Source: JBOFCO01 sp051646105 (GTDB lineage Bacteria > Pseudomonadota > Alphaproteobacteria > Rhodobacterales > Rhodobacteraceae). From it: DNA of 20,936 bases. Numbering within the stretch: position 1 is the first letter of the stretch; every line of letters starts with the position of its first letter. The stretch covers positions 1 through 20,936 of the forward strand of contig JBOFCO010000096.1 of NCBI GenBank assembly GCA_051646105.1, given 5' to 3'. A model generated the notes under the pieces. The model saw only the letters and a list, made by a program, of their open reading frames with translations. It did no database searches and was not told where the DNA came from. The position numbers and the translations under genes were made by a program. Positions 6,319-14,295 of this stretch are shown piece by piece.

Positions 6319-7836
6319 ATGTGCGCCGCCCTTGCCCTTTCCGCCGATCAGGCTGAAGCCTATGATCGCCTGACCGATGCGTTCCGCGCGGCAGGCATCG
6401 ATCTGGAAAACGGCGGGCTGCGGCCCGAAGCGACGGCGGGCAATCAGGTTCTGGCCGTTACGGGCAAGGCTGGTTCCGGCAAGACATTGCTGCTTGCCGA
6501 GCTTTGCAAGGAACTGGCCGCGGCCGGCGTCGAAACGATTTCCGGCGACTGGGAAGGCCGTCGCCGCAAGGATCGCAGAACGCTGGCAATACTTGCCCCG
6601 ACCAACAAGGCAGCATCCGTGCTGCGGATGCGCGGTGTTCCCGCGACGACGATCCACCGCATCCTTTATACCCCCGTCTATGATCCGGAGTATGAGAAGA
6701 TCGCGGAATGGCTGGCGGGAAACGGCGATCGTCCCGTCGTCGAGGGGCTGACGGATCAGGTGCTTGACCGGGCAAAGGCATTCTATGATCAGGTGAAATC
6801 GATCCCCGGCGCACTGGCTACGGCGGGCTTGCGCGGGTCTGATTTCATTCAGGGCTGGAAGCGGCGTGAAGAGCCGCTGGATATTGGTCTGGTCGATGAA
6901 GCATCCATGCTGGACGAGCGCCAGTTCGATGACCTGCGCGAAATCTTTCCGACGCTGATCCTGTTCGGTGATCCGGCCCAGCTTGCCCCGGTAGGGCAGT
7001 CGGGCAGCATGGTCTTTGACCGGATGCCCGATAGCCGCAAGATGCACCTGTCGCGCATTCACAGGCAGGCGGATGACAATCCGATCCTTGATCTTGCCCA
7101 TGCGCTTGGCGACCCCGCGCTGGGGTTCGAAGCTTTTGAACGCATGGTGCAGGACGCCGCCCGCCGCGACCCGCGTGTGGTCATTGCCGAACGCGTCGAT
7201 GCGGGGCTGATGGCGCGCAGCCCGGTGCTGGTCTGGCGCAATGCTACCCGTGTCCGTCTGATCCATGCCTTTCGCGGGGCGTTTGGTGCCCCTGACGACG
7301 CGCTGCTGCCGGGGGAGCCGCTGATCTGCGACGGGATCGAACTGCCGCTGAAGCATCGCAAGAAACGCATCGACCTGGAGGCGCGGGGGCTGATCAAGGG
7401 CGCGCAGGTGATTTACCTTGGCCCGGGCAGCAAGCCGGGTTTTTCACGTTTGCATGTGGTCGGGGCCGAACAGCCACAGGTTTCCGCCGCCAGCATCGTC
7501 AAGATCGAGCTGCCCGATCAGGAAGAACCGTTTATCCCCTACGCTGCCCGGATGGGTGCTGCCTTCCTGCATGGCGCGGCGGTGACCATCCACAAGGCGC
7601 AGGGCAGCCAGTGGGAAGATGTGCAGGTCTTTGCGCCCGACCTGTATGCCGCCGCGCAATCAGGACGGAGCGAGGCAGGCATCCCGCTGTGGAAGCGTCT
7701 GGCCTATGTGGCGATCACACGCGCCGAAAAGCGGTTGCTTTGGGTCACGCGCTACCGGCTGGCGCGGCCCGGCACGGCGCTGGGTGTTGCCGATCTGGTT
7801 GCGCCGGCGGCCGCGCTGGAGCTTGGCGTGGAATGA
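6319..7836 (+). CDS. RecD-like SF1 ATP-dependent DNA helicase (AAA/UvrD_C_2 type)
   Basis: A 505-residue superfamily 1B helicase, predicted to translocate 5'-3' on DNA using ATP. All main motifs are visible: Walker A GKAGSGKT (49-56), motif Ia region LAPTNKAA (92-99), Walker B LVDEAS (191-196), motif III FGDPAQLAP (216-224), motif IV LSRIHRQ (244-250), motif V TIHKAQGSQW (423-432) and motif VI YVAITRAEKRL (463-473). It lacks the N-terminal domains of full RecD and RecD2 (about 600-740 residues), and no recB or recC lies nearby, so it is probably a free-standing helicase of unknown role in repair or replication. The start at 6319 has a GTAGGG site 7 nt upstream. A 437-residue frame on the opposite strand is a codon-bias shadow. 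Confidence 0.88.
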   Translation: MCAALALSADQAEAYDRLTDAFRAAGIDLENGGLRPEATAGNQVLAVTGKAGSGKTLLLAELCKELAAAGVETISGDWEGRRRKDRRTLAILAPTNKAASVLRMRGVPATTIHRILYTPVYDPEYEKIAEWLAGNGDRPVVEGLTDQVLDRAKAFYDQVKSIPGALATAGLRGSDFIQGWKRREEPLDIGLVDEASMLDERQFDDLREIFPTLILFGDPAQLAPVGQSGSMVFDRMPDSRKMHLSRIHRQADDNPILDLAHALGDPALGFEAFERMVQDAARRDPRVVIAERVDAGLMARSPVLVWRNATRVRLIHAFRGAFGAPDDALLPGEPLICDGIELPLKHRKKRIDLEARGLIKGAQVIYLGPGSKPGFSRLHVVGAEQPQVSAASIVKIELPDQEEPFIPYAARMGAAFLHGAAVTIHKAQGSQWEDVQVFAPDLYAAAQSGRSEAGIPLWKRLAYVAITRAEKRLLWVTRYRLARPGTALGVADLVAPAAALELGVE

Positions 7837-7910
7837 AGGTCGCCCTGACCGGCAACTCTGGACAATGCCCTGCGGCCCGGTAACGTGATCCCAAAGAACA
7901 GGAGGCCGCC

Positions 7911-8147
7911 ATGCGTTGCGTTTTCGTGCAGTTCCGTTGCACCCCCGGCAGGACCTATGCCGTTGCCGATGCAATATGGGACCGCGAAGTGGTGTCAGAG
8001 CTTTACTCGACTTCGGGCGAGTTCGACCTGATCGCCAAGGTCTATATCCCGGATGACGCCGATGTGGGACACTACCTGTCGGAACGGTTGTTCGACATTC
8101 CCGATATTGCCCGCACCCTGACCACCATGACCTTCAAGGCGTTCTGA
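7911..8147 (+). CDS. Stand-alone Lrp/AsnC ligand-binding (RAM) domain protein
   Basis: A 78-residue protein matching the C-terminal ligand-binding/oligomerisation half of Lrp/AsnC regulators: a first beta strand (RCVFVQFRC), then SGEFDLIAKVYIPD (35-48) and IPDIARTLTTM (63-73) at the positions where Lrp proteins carry GxxDxxxxV and the final strand. There is no helix-turn-helix, so it should not bind DNA itself. Single-domain members are known that form ligand-binding oligomers or pair with full-length regulators. The ATG has a strong AGGAGG site with a 5-nt spacer. The SDR gene begins one base after its stop, so the two are almost certainly co-translated. Ligand unknown. Confidence 0.87.
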   Translation: MRCVFVQFRCTPGRTYAVADAIWDREVVSELYSTSGEFDLIAKVYIPDDADVGHYLSERLFDIPDIARTLTTMTFKAF

Positions 8148-8148
8148 C

Positions 8149-8886
8149 ATGACCAAAACCATTGTTATCACCGGCGCCAGCGCGGGTATCGGCAAGGTGA
8201 CGGCCCACACGTTCCTGCGGTCTGGGTGGAACGTTGCATTGCTGGCCCGCAGGCCGGAAGAACTTCATGCAGCGGCGGCGGATCATGCCAATGCGCTGCC
8301 GGTGCCATGCGATGTAACACAGGAAGCGGCGGTCGATGCTGCCTTTCAGGCCGTCGTCGCCCGCTTTGGTCGTGTCGACGCGCTGTTCAACAACGCCGGC
8401 ATCGGCAGGCCCGCCGCCACGATAGACGAAGTTTCGCTGGCCGACTGGACCGATGTCGTGGCGATCAACCTGACCGGCATGTTCCTTTGTGCCCGCGCCG
8501 CATTTCGCCAGATGCGGGCACAGGACCCGCAAGGCGGGCGGATCATCAACAACGGCTCTATTTCCGCCCATGCGCCGCGTCCCGGTTCTGTCTGTTACAC
8601 CGCAACGAAACATGGCGTGACGGGGCTGACCCGCACCTTGTCGCTGGACGGGCGGCCCTTTGGCATCGCCTGCGGGCAGATCGACATCGGCAACGCCCGC
8701 ACCGAACTGGCCGCGCGGATGGAACGCGGCGTACCACAGGCCGATGGCAGCATCCGCGCCGAACCGATGATAGACCCACAGGTCGTGGCCGATACCGTGC
8801 TTTACATGGCCGGGTTGCCGGACGGCGCGAATGCGCAGTTCCTGACGGTGATGGCGACAAACATGCCCTTTATCGGGCGGGGATAG
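8149..8886 (+). CDS. Short-chain dehydrogenase/reductase (SDR)
   Basis: A 245-residue classical SDR, an NAD(P)-dependent oxidoreductase with a Rossmann fold. Seen: the cofactor-binding TGASAGIG (8-15), a basic Arg34-Arg35 after the second strand that favours NADP(H), NNAG (81-84), and the catalytic set with Ser137 or Ser139, Tyr150 and Lys154 (YTATK). The C-terminal substrate-loop region (about 182-205) shows no feature that tells the substrate, so the reaction is unknown. It starts one base after the stop of the RAM-domain gene and ends three bases before the convergent TIGR02186 gene. A 227-residue frame on the same strand is an overlap shadow. Confidence 0.9.
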   Translation: MTKTIVITGASAGIGKVTAHTFLRSGWNVALLARRPEELHAAAADHANALPVPCDVTQEAAVDAAFQAVVARFGRVDALFNNAGIGRPAATIDEVSLADWTDVVAINLTGMFLCARAAFRQMRAQDPQGGRIINNGSISAHAPRPGSVCYTATKHGVTGLTRTLSLDGRPFGIACGQIDIGNARTELAARMERGVPQADGSIRAEPMIDPQVVADTVLYMAGLPDGANAQFLTVMATNMPFIGRG

Positions 8887-8889
8887 CGG

Positions 8890-9651
8890 TTACCACCGCA
8901 GGAACCTGAACAGCGCTGATCCTGCCCAGCCTGCAAAAACGGCAAGCGCCAGTGCCAGCAGCCCGTAAAGCGCGGGTTGGTCCTGCGCCAGCCTGAACAG
9001 CCAGCGTTCAAAGCCCACCTTGCCCACGGTGACCGGCACTTCGTGCAGGTCGATCACCTTGCCGTCGCGTGTCAGCAGGATTCGTGTCTGATACACACCT
9101 TCGGCAATGTTCGCAGGCATGGCGATACGGGTGCGGAACAGCGTCGACTCCTCGATGCTCACGCCGCCTTCCTGCAACTGATATAATCCATCGTCGCTGC
9201 GCAGGCGCATCAGCGCCGCAACGAAATTGTCCGGGTCGGGCACTGCCGATGCCGTGCCCACCTTGCGTATTACCTGGTTCAGACTGATGCCATGGCGCAG
9301 GTCTTCGGTCTGTGACAGGACATCGCGCAGCGAGGCCGAGGTGGCCACGGCATAAAATGTGGGGGCGGGTGCGAACCGCGCCTTTTCGGTGTTTCGCCAG
9401 ATACCGACATTGCGGTTCTTGCGCCGCACCACGGCTGATCCGGGCGGCCCCTTGACGGTGATGATCACCTGAAGCGGCGGGTCGGTCGCTATGGGTGTTT
9501 CGCGCTTCACCGCGCCAAATATCAGGATTTCCGACCCGGTGAAATCGGTCGCGATGGAAACTTCGGTATCGCTCAGCCCGGCGACAACGCTTTCCTGCGC
9601 GGGCAGGGGCACGGCCAGCAACAGGCAAAGGGCAAACACCCGCCGGATCAT
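8890..9651 (-). CDS. TIGR02186 family exported/membrane protein
   Basis: A 253-residue protein with a signal peptide (hydrophobic residues about 5-16, likely cleavage after PLPA at 18), a periplasmic beta-rich domain of about 200 residues, and one C-terminal membrane segment (about 225-248) ending in FRFLRW. This layout and the text around GSEILIFGAV match the alphaproteobacterial family TIGR02186, described only as a conserved hypothetical transmembrane protein. Its ATG overlaps the exporter stop by four bases (ATGA), so the pair is translationally coupled. That suggests the protein works with the TauE/SafE-type permease, perhaps as a periplasmic accessory; this is inference. It ends three bases from the convergent SDR gene, leaving no room for separate terminators. 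Confidence 0.85.
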   Translation of the reverse strand: MIRRVFALCLLLAVPLPAQESVVAGLSDTEVSIATDFTGSEILIFGAVKRETPIATDPPLQVIITVKGPPGSAVVRRKNRNVGIWRNTEKARFAPAPTFYAVATSASLRDVLSQTEDLRHGISLNQVIRKVGTASAVPDPDNFVAALMRLRSDDGLYQLQEGGVSIEESTLFRTRIAMPANIAEGVYQTRILLTRDGKVIDLHEVPVTVGKVGFERWLFRLAQDQPALYGLLALALAVFAGWAGSALFRFLRW

Positions 9652-10565
9652 GGCAACACCACGCCGGTGACAGAGTAAAGTTCATCCGGGCGCAGCAGCA
9701 GGTCCAGCGCGATCTTGGCCGCCACCGCCAGCACCAGCAGCGCCAGCAGGATGCGCAGCTGTTCCGCCCGCATCCGCGCCCCGATCCTTGTGCCCACCTG
9801 AGCCCCGATCACACCCCCCACGATCAGCAGCACGGCCAGCAGGATATCGACCGAGCGGCTGGTCCAGGCGTACATGAAGGTGGTGAAACCGGTCACAAAG
9901 ACAATCTGGAACAACGATGTGCCAATCACTACCTTTGTTGGCATGCCAAGCAGATAGATCATTGCGGGCACAAGGATAAAGCCGCCGCCCACCCCCATCA
10001 GCGCCGAAAGCAGCCCGACGCCTGCGCCGATCATCATCGGGGGAATCATGCTGATATAAAGCCCCGAGGTGCGGAACTTCATCTTCAGCGGCCAGCGGTG
10101 CACCCAAAGATGCTGGCGGCGCTGCACCTTGCCGGGGTTCAGATGGCTGCGGATCAGGCTGCGCAGGCTTTCCTGAAGCATCAGCGCGCCGATCAGGCCA
10201 AGGAACAGCACATAGGTCAGTTGCACGAAAGTGTCGATCTGGCCCAGGATCGTCAGCCGGGCAAAGACCCAGATCCCGATCGTCGAGCCCAGAAGCCCGC
10301 CCGCCAGCAGCACCAATCCCATGCGGAAATCAACATTGCGCCGCTTGATATGGGCAAGCACGCCAGAGACGGAGGACGCGACAACCTGATTGGCCCCCGT
10401 GGCCACGGCGATGCCCGGCGGAATGCCGATGAAAAACAGCAGCGGCGTGATCAGAAAACCGCCACCAACGCCGAACATCCCTGACAGCATGCCCACGATC
10501 GCGCCAAGCATCAGCACAAGCGGCATATTGACCGAAAGCTCGGCGATGGGCAGGTAAAGCTGCAT
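9648..10565 (-). CDS. TauE/SafE (TSUP) family membrane exporter
   Basis: A 305-residue polytopic inner-membrane protein with about eight hydrophobic segments, and the internal duplication characteristic of TSUP transporters: GVGGGF occurs at 32-37 and again at 191-196, each at the start of a half and followed by a strand-helix with a proline. Characterised members export or import sulfite, sulfoacetate or other organosulfur anions; the substrate here is not visible. A basic cytoplasmic loop (about 137-165) separates the halves. The start at 10565 has only a weak ribosome site. The gene is the first of a two-gene unit with the TIGR02186 gene, separated from the upstream ABC operon by 92 bp that hold a candidate promoter. 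Confidence 0.9.
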   Translation of the reverse strand: MQLYLPIAELSVNMPLVLMLGAIVGMLSGMFGVGGGFLITPLLFFIGIPPGIAVATGANQVVASSVSGVLAHIKRRNVDFRMGLVLLAGGLLGSTIGIWVFARLTILGQIDTFVQLTYVLFLGLIGALMLQESLRSLIRSHLNPGKVQRRQHLWVHRWPLKMKFRTSGLYISMIPPMMIGAGVGLLSALMGVGGGFILVPAMIYLLGMPTKVVIGTSLFQIVFVTGFTTFMYAWTSRSVDILLAVLLIVGGVIGAQVGTRIGARMRAEQLRILLALLVLAVAAKIALDLLLRPDELYSVTGVVLP

Positions 10566-10595
10566 CAGGCGGCCTGTCGCGCGGGTGATCGCCCA

Positions 10596-10624
10596 GACAT
10601 GCGGCAGCGCGGCGCCACTGTCAA
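10596..10624 (-). promoter_or_regulatory. Candidate promoter of the exporter / TIGR02186 unit
   Basis: A perfect -35 TTGACA (minus strand, 10624-10619) with CATGTC 17 bp downstream (10601-10596), 31 bp before the exporter ATG. The -10 element is poor, so this is a weak call. No terminator with a T-run is visible between this site and the ABC operon end at 10658. Confidence 0.3.
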
Positions 10625-10657
10625 ACGCGCATGCGACGGTTGCCGGACATTGCCGAC

Positions 10658-11626
10658 CTAACGCTCTTTCACATAGGGCTCGCCACCCGCGCGGGGCGGG
10701 ATCGCCTTGCCCACGAAACCTGCAAGGATGATGACCGTCAGGATATAGGGCAGCGCCTGCATGAGCTGGATCGGTACGACGAACCCACCCAGATCAAGGC
10801 TCTGGTAGCGGTTGCCCAGCGCATCCAGAAAGCCGAACAGCATCGTCGCACCCAACGCATACCAAGGCCGCCATTTCGCAAATATCAGCGCTGCCAGGGC
10901 AATGTAGCCCCGGCCTGCTGTCATTTCCTTGCCAAAGCCAGCCGACAGCCCGGTTGCCAGATAAGCCCCCGCCAAACCGCACAGGACCCCGCAGATCGCC
11001 ACGGCGGCATAGCGGTAGCGCACCACCGAAATCCCGGCAGTGTCCACGGCGGCCGGATTTTCACCTACGGCCCGCAGCCGCAGCCCAAAGCGGGTGCGGA
11101 AAAGCACCCACCAAGACAGCGGCACCAGCAGCAGCGCCACATAGACAAGGATCGAATGACCCGAGATCAGCTCGCGGTAGATAGGGCCGATGATCGGCAC
11201 GGCACCCAGTTCGTCGGCAAAGGGCAGGGTGATCGGGTTGAACCGGCCTGCGCCTTCCACCGGCGGGGTGCGGCCGCCAAGGCCGAACCATTTCTGCCCG
11301 ATCAGCACCGTTAGCCCAGAGGCAAGGAAGTTTATTGCCACGCCGGAAATCAACTGGTTGCCCCGGAAGGTGATCGAGGCAAGGCCGTGAATGACGGAAA
11401 GCGACAGCGACGCGGCGATGCCCGCCAGCAGACCCAGCCACACGCTGCCGGTAACCGCGGCCACCGCGCCTGACAGAAAAGCGGCGGCCAGCATCTTGCC
11501 TTCAAGCCCGATGTCGAAAATCCCGGCGCGCTCCGAAAACAGCCCCGCCAGACAGGCCAGCAACAGCGGCGTTCCCAGGCGGATGGTGGAATCGAGTATC
11601 TGGATCAGGGTTGCCAAATCCATCAT
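10658..11626 (-). CDS. Nucleoside-type ABC transporter permease, second subunit (BPD_transp_2)
   Basis: A 322-residue inner-membrane permease with about eight to ten hydrophobic segments, of the branched-chain/sugar type (BPD_transp_2) that pairs with BMP-family binding proteins (NupQ/YufQ-like). Recognisable stretches include LFSERAGIFDIGLEGKML near residues 25-42, with the NIGLEG-like motif of this family, and NPAAVDTAGISV in the cytoplasmic coupling loop that contacts the ATPase. It would form a heterodimer with the neighbouring permease. Its ATG overlaps the preceding stop by four bases (ATGA), and it ends the operon. Nucleoside specificity is inferred from the BMP-type binding protein; other substrates such as riboflavin or purine derivatives are possible. 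Confidence 0.88.
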   Translation of the reverse strand: MMDLATLIQILDSTIRLGTPLLLACLAGLFSERAGIFDIGLEGKMLAAAFLSGAVAAVTGSVWLGLLAGIAASLSLSVIHGLASITFRGNQLISGVAINFLASGLTVLIGQKWFGLGGRTPPVEGAGRFNPITLPFADELGAVPIIGPIYRELISGHSILVYVALLLVPLSWWVLFRTRFGLRLRAVGENPAAVDTAGISVVRYRYAAVAICGVLCGLAGAYLATGLSAGFGKEMTAGRGYIALAALIFAKWRPWYALGATMLFGFLDALGNRYQSLDLGGFVVPIQLMQALPYILTVIILAGFVGKAIPPRAGGEPYVKER

Positions 11627-12705
11627 GCCGCCCTCGCCCTGAAGAACCAGCCGACCATCATCCTGACCATCTGGTCAAGCGCCCCGGTGAACAGGATCAC
11701 CAGCGCCTGCAACACGGTGCGCAATTCGATGGGGATCGTCGTCCACAGGCCCAGTTCCGCCCCACCCTGATACAGAAATCCGAACAGGATAGAGGCAAGG
11801 AAAACCCCGACGGGATGATTGCGGCCCATCAGCGCCACGGCGATGCCGATGAACCCTGCCCCCTCGACCGAGTTCAGCACCAGCCGTTCCGCCTCTCCCA
11901 TCACGTTGTTGATGGCCATCAGGCCCGAAAGCGCGCCAGAGATCAGCATGACATACATGGTGATGCGGAACGGGCTGATACCGGCATAGACGGCGGCGGG
12001 TTCCGACTTTCCAAAGGCGCGGATCTGGTAGCCGAGCCTGGTGCGGAACAGCAGGAACCAGACCAGCACGCAGGCTGCAAGTGCGATGAACAGCGTCACG
12101 TTGGCGGGCGTGTTCTTGTCGAAGATGCCGGAAAGCCCCGGAATCTGGCTAAGGTTCGGCAACTTTGCCCCTTCGGGAAAGCGGGCCGATGACGGGTCCA
12201 TGCTGCCCTGCGGACGCATCACGTTGACCAGCATGTAGTTCAGCAGCGATGCCGCGATGAAATTGAACATGATCGTGGTGATGACGATGTGGCTGCCGCG
12301 CCGCGCCTGAAGCCAGGCGGGGACAGCGGCCCATGCTGCCCCGAACAGCGCCGCACCGATACTCGCCGCCAGCAGCGCCAGAGACCAGTGCGGCCACGGC
12401 AGCGCCAGACAGACCAGTGCAACCCCCAGCCCGCCCAGCATCGCCTGCCCTTCGCCGCCGATGTTGAACAGGCTGGCGCGAAAGGCTACGGCGACGGCAA
12501 GGCCGGTGAACATGAAGTTGGTGGCGTAATACAGCGTATAGCCCCAGCCATAGGCCGACCCCAGGGCGCCGGTCACCATGATCTTCAGCGCTTCCCAGGG
12601 GTTTTCGCCGATGGCAAGGATCACAAGGCCAGAGATGACAAAGGCGATGACCAAGGAAATCAGCGGCACCAGCACCACATCGGCCCATTTCGGAAGTCTG
12701 TCCAT
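11623..12705 (-). CDS. Nucleoside-type ABC transporter permease, first subunit (BPD_transp_2)
   Basis: A 360-residue polytopic permease of the NupP/YufP kind. It has a hydrophobic first helix (VVLVPLISLVIAFVISGLVIL), the family motif ASLFNIGGEGQAMLG near residues 81-95, a larger extracytoplasmic loop around 165-205 rich in Pro and Ser, and the coupling-loop text AFGKSEPAAVYAGIS. The NIGGEGQ motif distinguishes this subunit from its partner, which has DIGLEG. Its ATG overlaps the ATPase stop by one base (TGATG) and its stop overlaps the next permease start, so the subunits are coupled for balanced expression. Confidence 0.88.
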   Translation of the reverse strand: MDRLPKWADVVLVPLISLVIAFVISGLVILAIGENPWEALKIMVTGALGSAYGWGYTLYYATNFMFTGLAVAVAFRASLFNIGGEGQAMLGGLGVALVCLALPWPHWSLALLAASIGAALFGAAWAAVPAWLQARRGSHIVITTIMFNFIAASLLNYMLVNVMRPQGSMDPSSARFPEGAKLPNLSQIPGLSGIFDKNTPANVTLFIALAACVLVWFLLFRTRLGYQIRAFGKSEPAAVYAGISPFRITMYVMLISGALSGLMAINNVMGEAERLVLNSVEGAGFIGIAVALMGRNHPVGVFLASILFGFLYQGGAELGLWTTIPIELRTVLQALVILFTGALDQMVRMMVGWFFRARAA

Positions 12706-14285
12706 CAGGCGGCCCCTTCCGTCACGCCTGCCATAAGCAGGCCAAGCGCACGCTCGTCTGTTTCTGCGGGCAGGCGTTCGCCCATGATACGGCCATCGAA
12801 CATGACCGCGATACGGTCCGATAGGGACATGATCTCATCCAGCTCGACCGAAACCAGCAGCACCGCCTTGCCTGCGTCGCGCAGTTCCACAATCCGCTTG
12901 TGGATGAATTCGATGGCCCCGATATCTACACCGCGCGTCGGCTGACCGATCAACAGCAGATCTGGATTGCGTTCGATTTCGCGCGCCAGCACGATCTTTT
13001 GCTGGTTGCCGCCGGAAAACGATTTTGCCGCCAGCGTGGAAATCGGTGGTCGCACGTCAAAGCGCAGCATCTTGCCCTTGGTATCTTCAAGCAGGGCGTT
13101 GTTGTCCATCATCAGTGGCCCGCGCTGGTATTCGGGCGCGTGGTGATAGCCGAAGGCAACGTTTTCCCAGGCCTCGAAATCCATGATCAGGCCAAGGTGC
13201 TGGCGATCCTCTGGCACATGGGCGATGCCCGCCGCACGCCGCGACTGGCCATCGGAATGCTTGCCTGTCAGGTCAAGCTCCACCCCGTTCAGCTTCACGC
13301 TGCCGGTGCCATGGGCGATGCCGCCCAGCACCTCCAGCAGCTCCGATTGCCCGTTGCCTGCAACACCGGCAATGCCCAGGATTTCGCCGGCACGGATGTG
13401 CAGGTCGATGCCCTTCAGCCGCTCTACCCCGTCTTCGTCGATGACGCGCAGGCCCTTCACCTCCAGCACGGTCTTGCCGGGGCGGGCGGGTTCCTTGGGA
13501 ACATGCAGCAACACCTTGCGGCCGACCATCAGCTCTGCCAGTTCCTCGGGGCTGGTGTTGGCGGTCTGCACAGTCGCCGTCATTTCCCCGCGCCGCATCA
13601 CGCTGACGGTATCGGTGATTTCCATGATCTCGCGCAGCTTGTGGGTGATCAGGATGATCGTCTTGCCCTGTTCCTTCAGCCCGTTCAGGATCCGGAACAG
13701 ATGGTCCGCCTCGTCCGGGGTCAGAACGCCGGTGGGTTCGTCCAGGATCAGGATATCCGCCTGCCGATACAGCGCTTTCAGGATTTCCACACGTTGCTGG
13801 TGGCCTACCGAAAGCTCTTCGATCAACTCGTCCGGGTCGACATCCAGTTCGTAGTCGCGGGCCAGCTTGCCCAGCAGATCGCGCGCCTTGGCCAGCGACG
13901 GGCGCAGCATCGCGCCGCTTTCGGCCCCAAGTACGACATTTTCCAGAACCGAGAAATTCTGCACCAGCTTGAAATGCTGGAACACCATGCCGATGCCCGC
14001 GCGGATCGCCGCCTGGCTGTCCGGGATCGCTGTCGGCTTGCCATTGATCAGGATTTCACCGCTGTCGGCCTTGTAAAAACCGTACAGGATCGACATCAGC
14101 GTGGACTTCCCGGCGCCGTTTTCGCCGATAATGCCGTGGATCGTGCCCGGCATGACGCGGATGGAAATATTCTTGTTCGCCTGCACCGGGCCAAAGGCCT
14201 TGGAGATGCCGCGAAGTTCGATCGCCGGAACCTTGCCGGAAGGGGCGGCAGTGTCCTGCCGCCCCGGTTCATTGCCCCCGCCCAT
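12705..14285 (-). CDS. ABC transporter ATPase with two nucleotide-binding domains (NupO/YufO-like)
   Basis: A 526-residue double-ABC ATPase, like RbsA/NupO, that energises the two permeases. Domain 1 is canonical: Walker A GENGAGKS (54-61), signature LSVGHQQR (158-165), Walker B ILILDEPT (178-185), switch His in ITHKLRE. Domain 2 is degenerate: GVAGNGQS (307-314) lacks the Walker A Lys, SGGNQQK (424-430) is intact, and LLLIGQPTRG (443-452) has Gly-Gln in place of Asp-Glu. This asymmetry is normal for the family and implies one hydrolytic site. It starts 10 bp after the binding-protein stop, with AAGG eight bases before the ATG. The first 20 residues (Gly/Pro/Ser-rich) precede the conserved fold, so a slightly later start is possible. 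Confidence 0.92.
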   Translation of the reverse strand: MGGGNEPGRQDTAAPSGKVPAIELRGISKAFGPVQANKNISIRVMPGTIHGIIGENGAGKSTLMSILYGFYKADSGEILINGKPTAIPDSQAAIRAGIGMVFQHFKLVQNFSVLENVVLGAESGAMLRPSLAKARDLLGKLARDYELDVDPDELIEELSVGHQQRVEILKALYRQADILILDEPTGVLTPDEADHLFRILNGLKEQGKTIILITHKLREIMEITDTVSVMRRGEMTATVQTANTSPEELAELMVGRKVLLHVPKEPARPGKTVLEVKGLRVIDEDGVERLKGIDLHIRAGEILGIAGVAGNGQSELLEVLGGIAHGTGSVKLNGVELDLTGKHSDGQSRRAAGIAHVPEDRQHLGLIMDFEAWENVAFGYHHAPEYQRGPLMMDNNALLEDTKGKMLRFDVRPPISTLAAKSFSGGNQQKIVLAREIERNPDLLLIGQPTRGVDIGAIEFIHKRIVELRDAGKAVLLVSVELDEIMSLSDRIAVMFDGRIMGERLPAETDERALGLLMAGVTEGAA

Positions 14286-14295
14286 TCAATGGGCC

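Noticed and set aside
12705..14285. Degenerate second ATP-binding domain (GNGQS, GQPTRG) as a possible inactivated gene.
   Set aside because: Asymmetric loss of Walker A Lys and Walker B acids in the second domain is usual for the double-ABC ATPases of nucleoside importers; the frame is intact.
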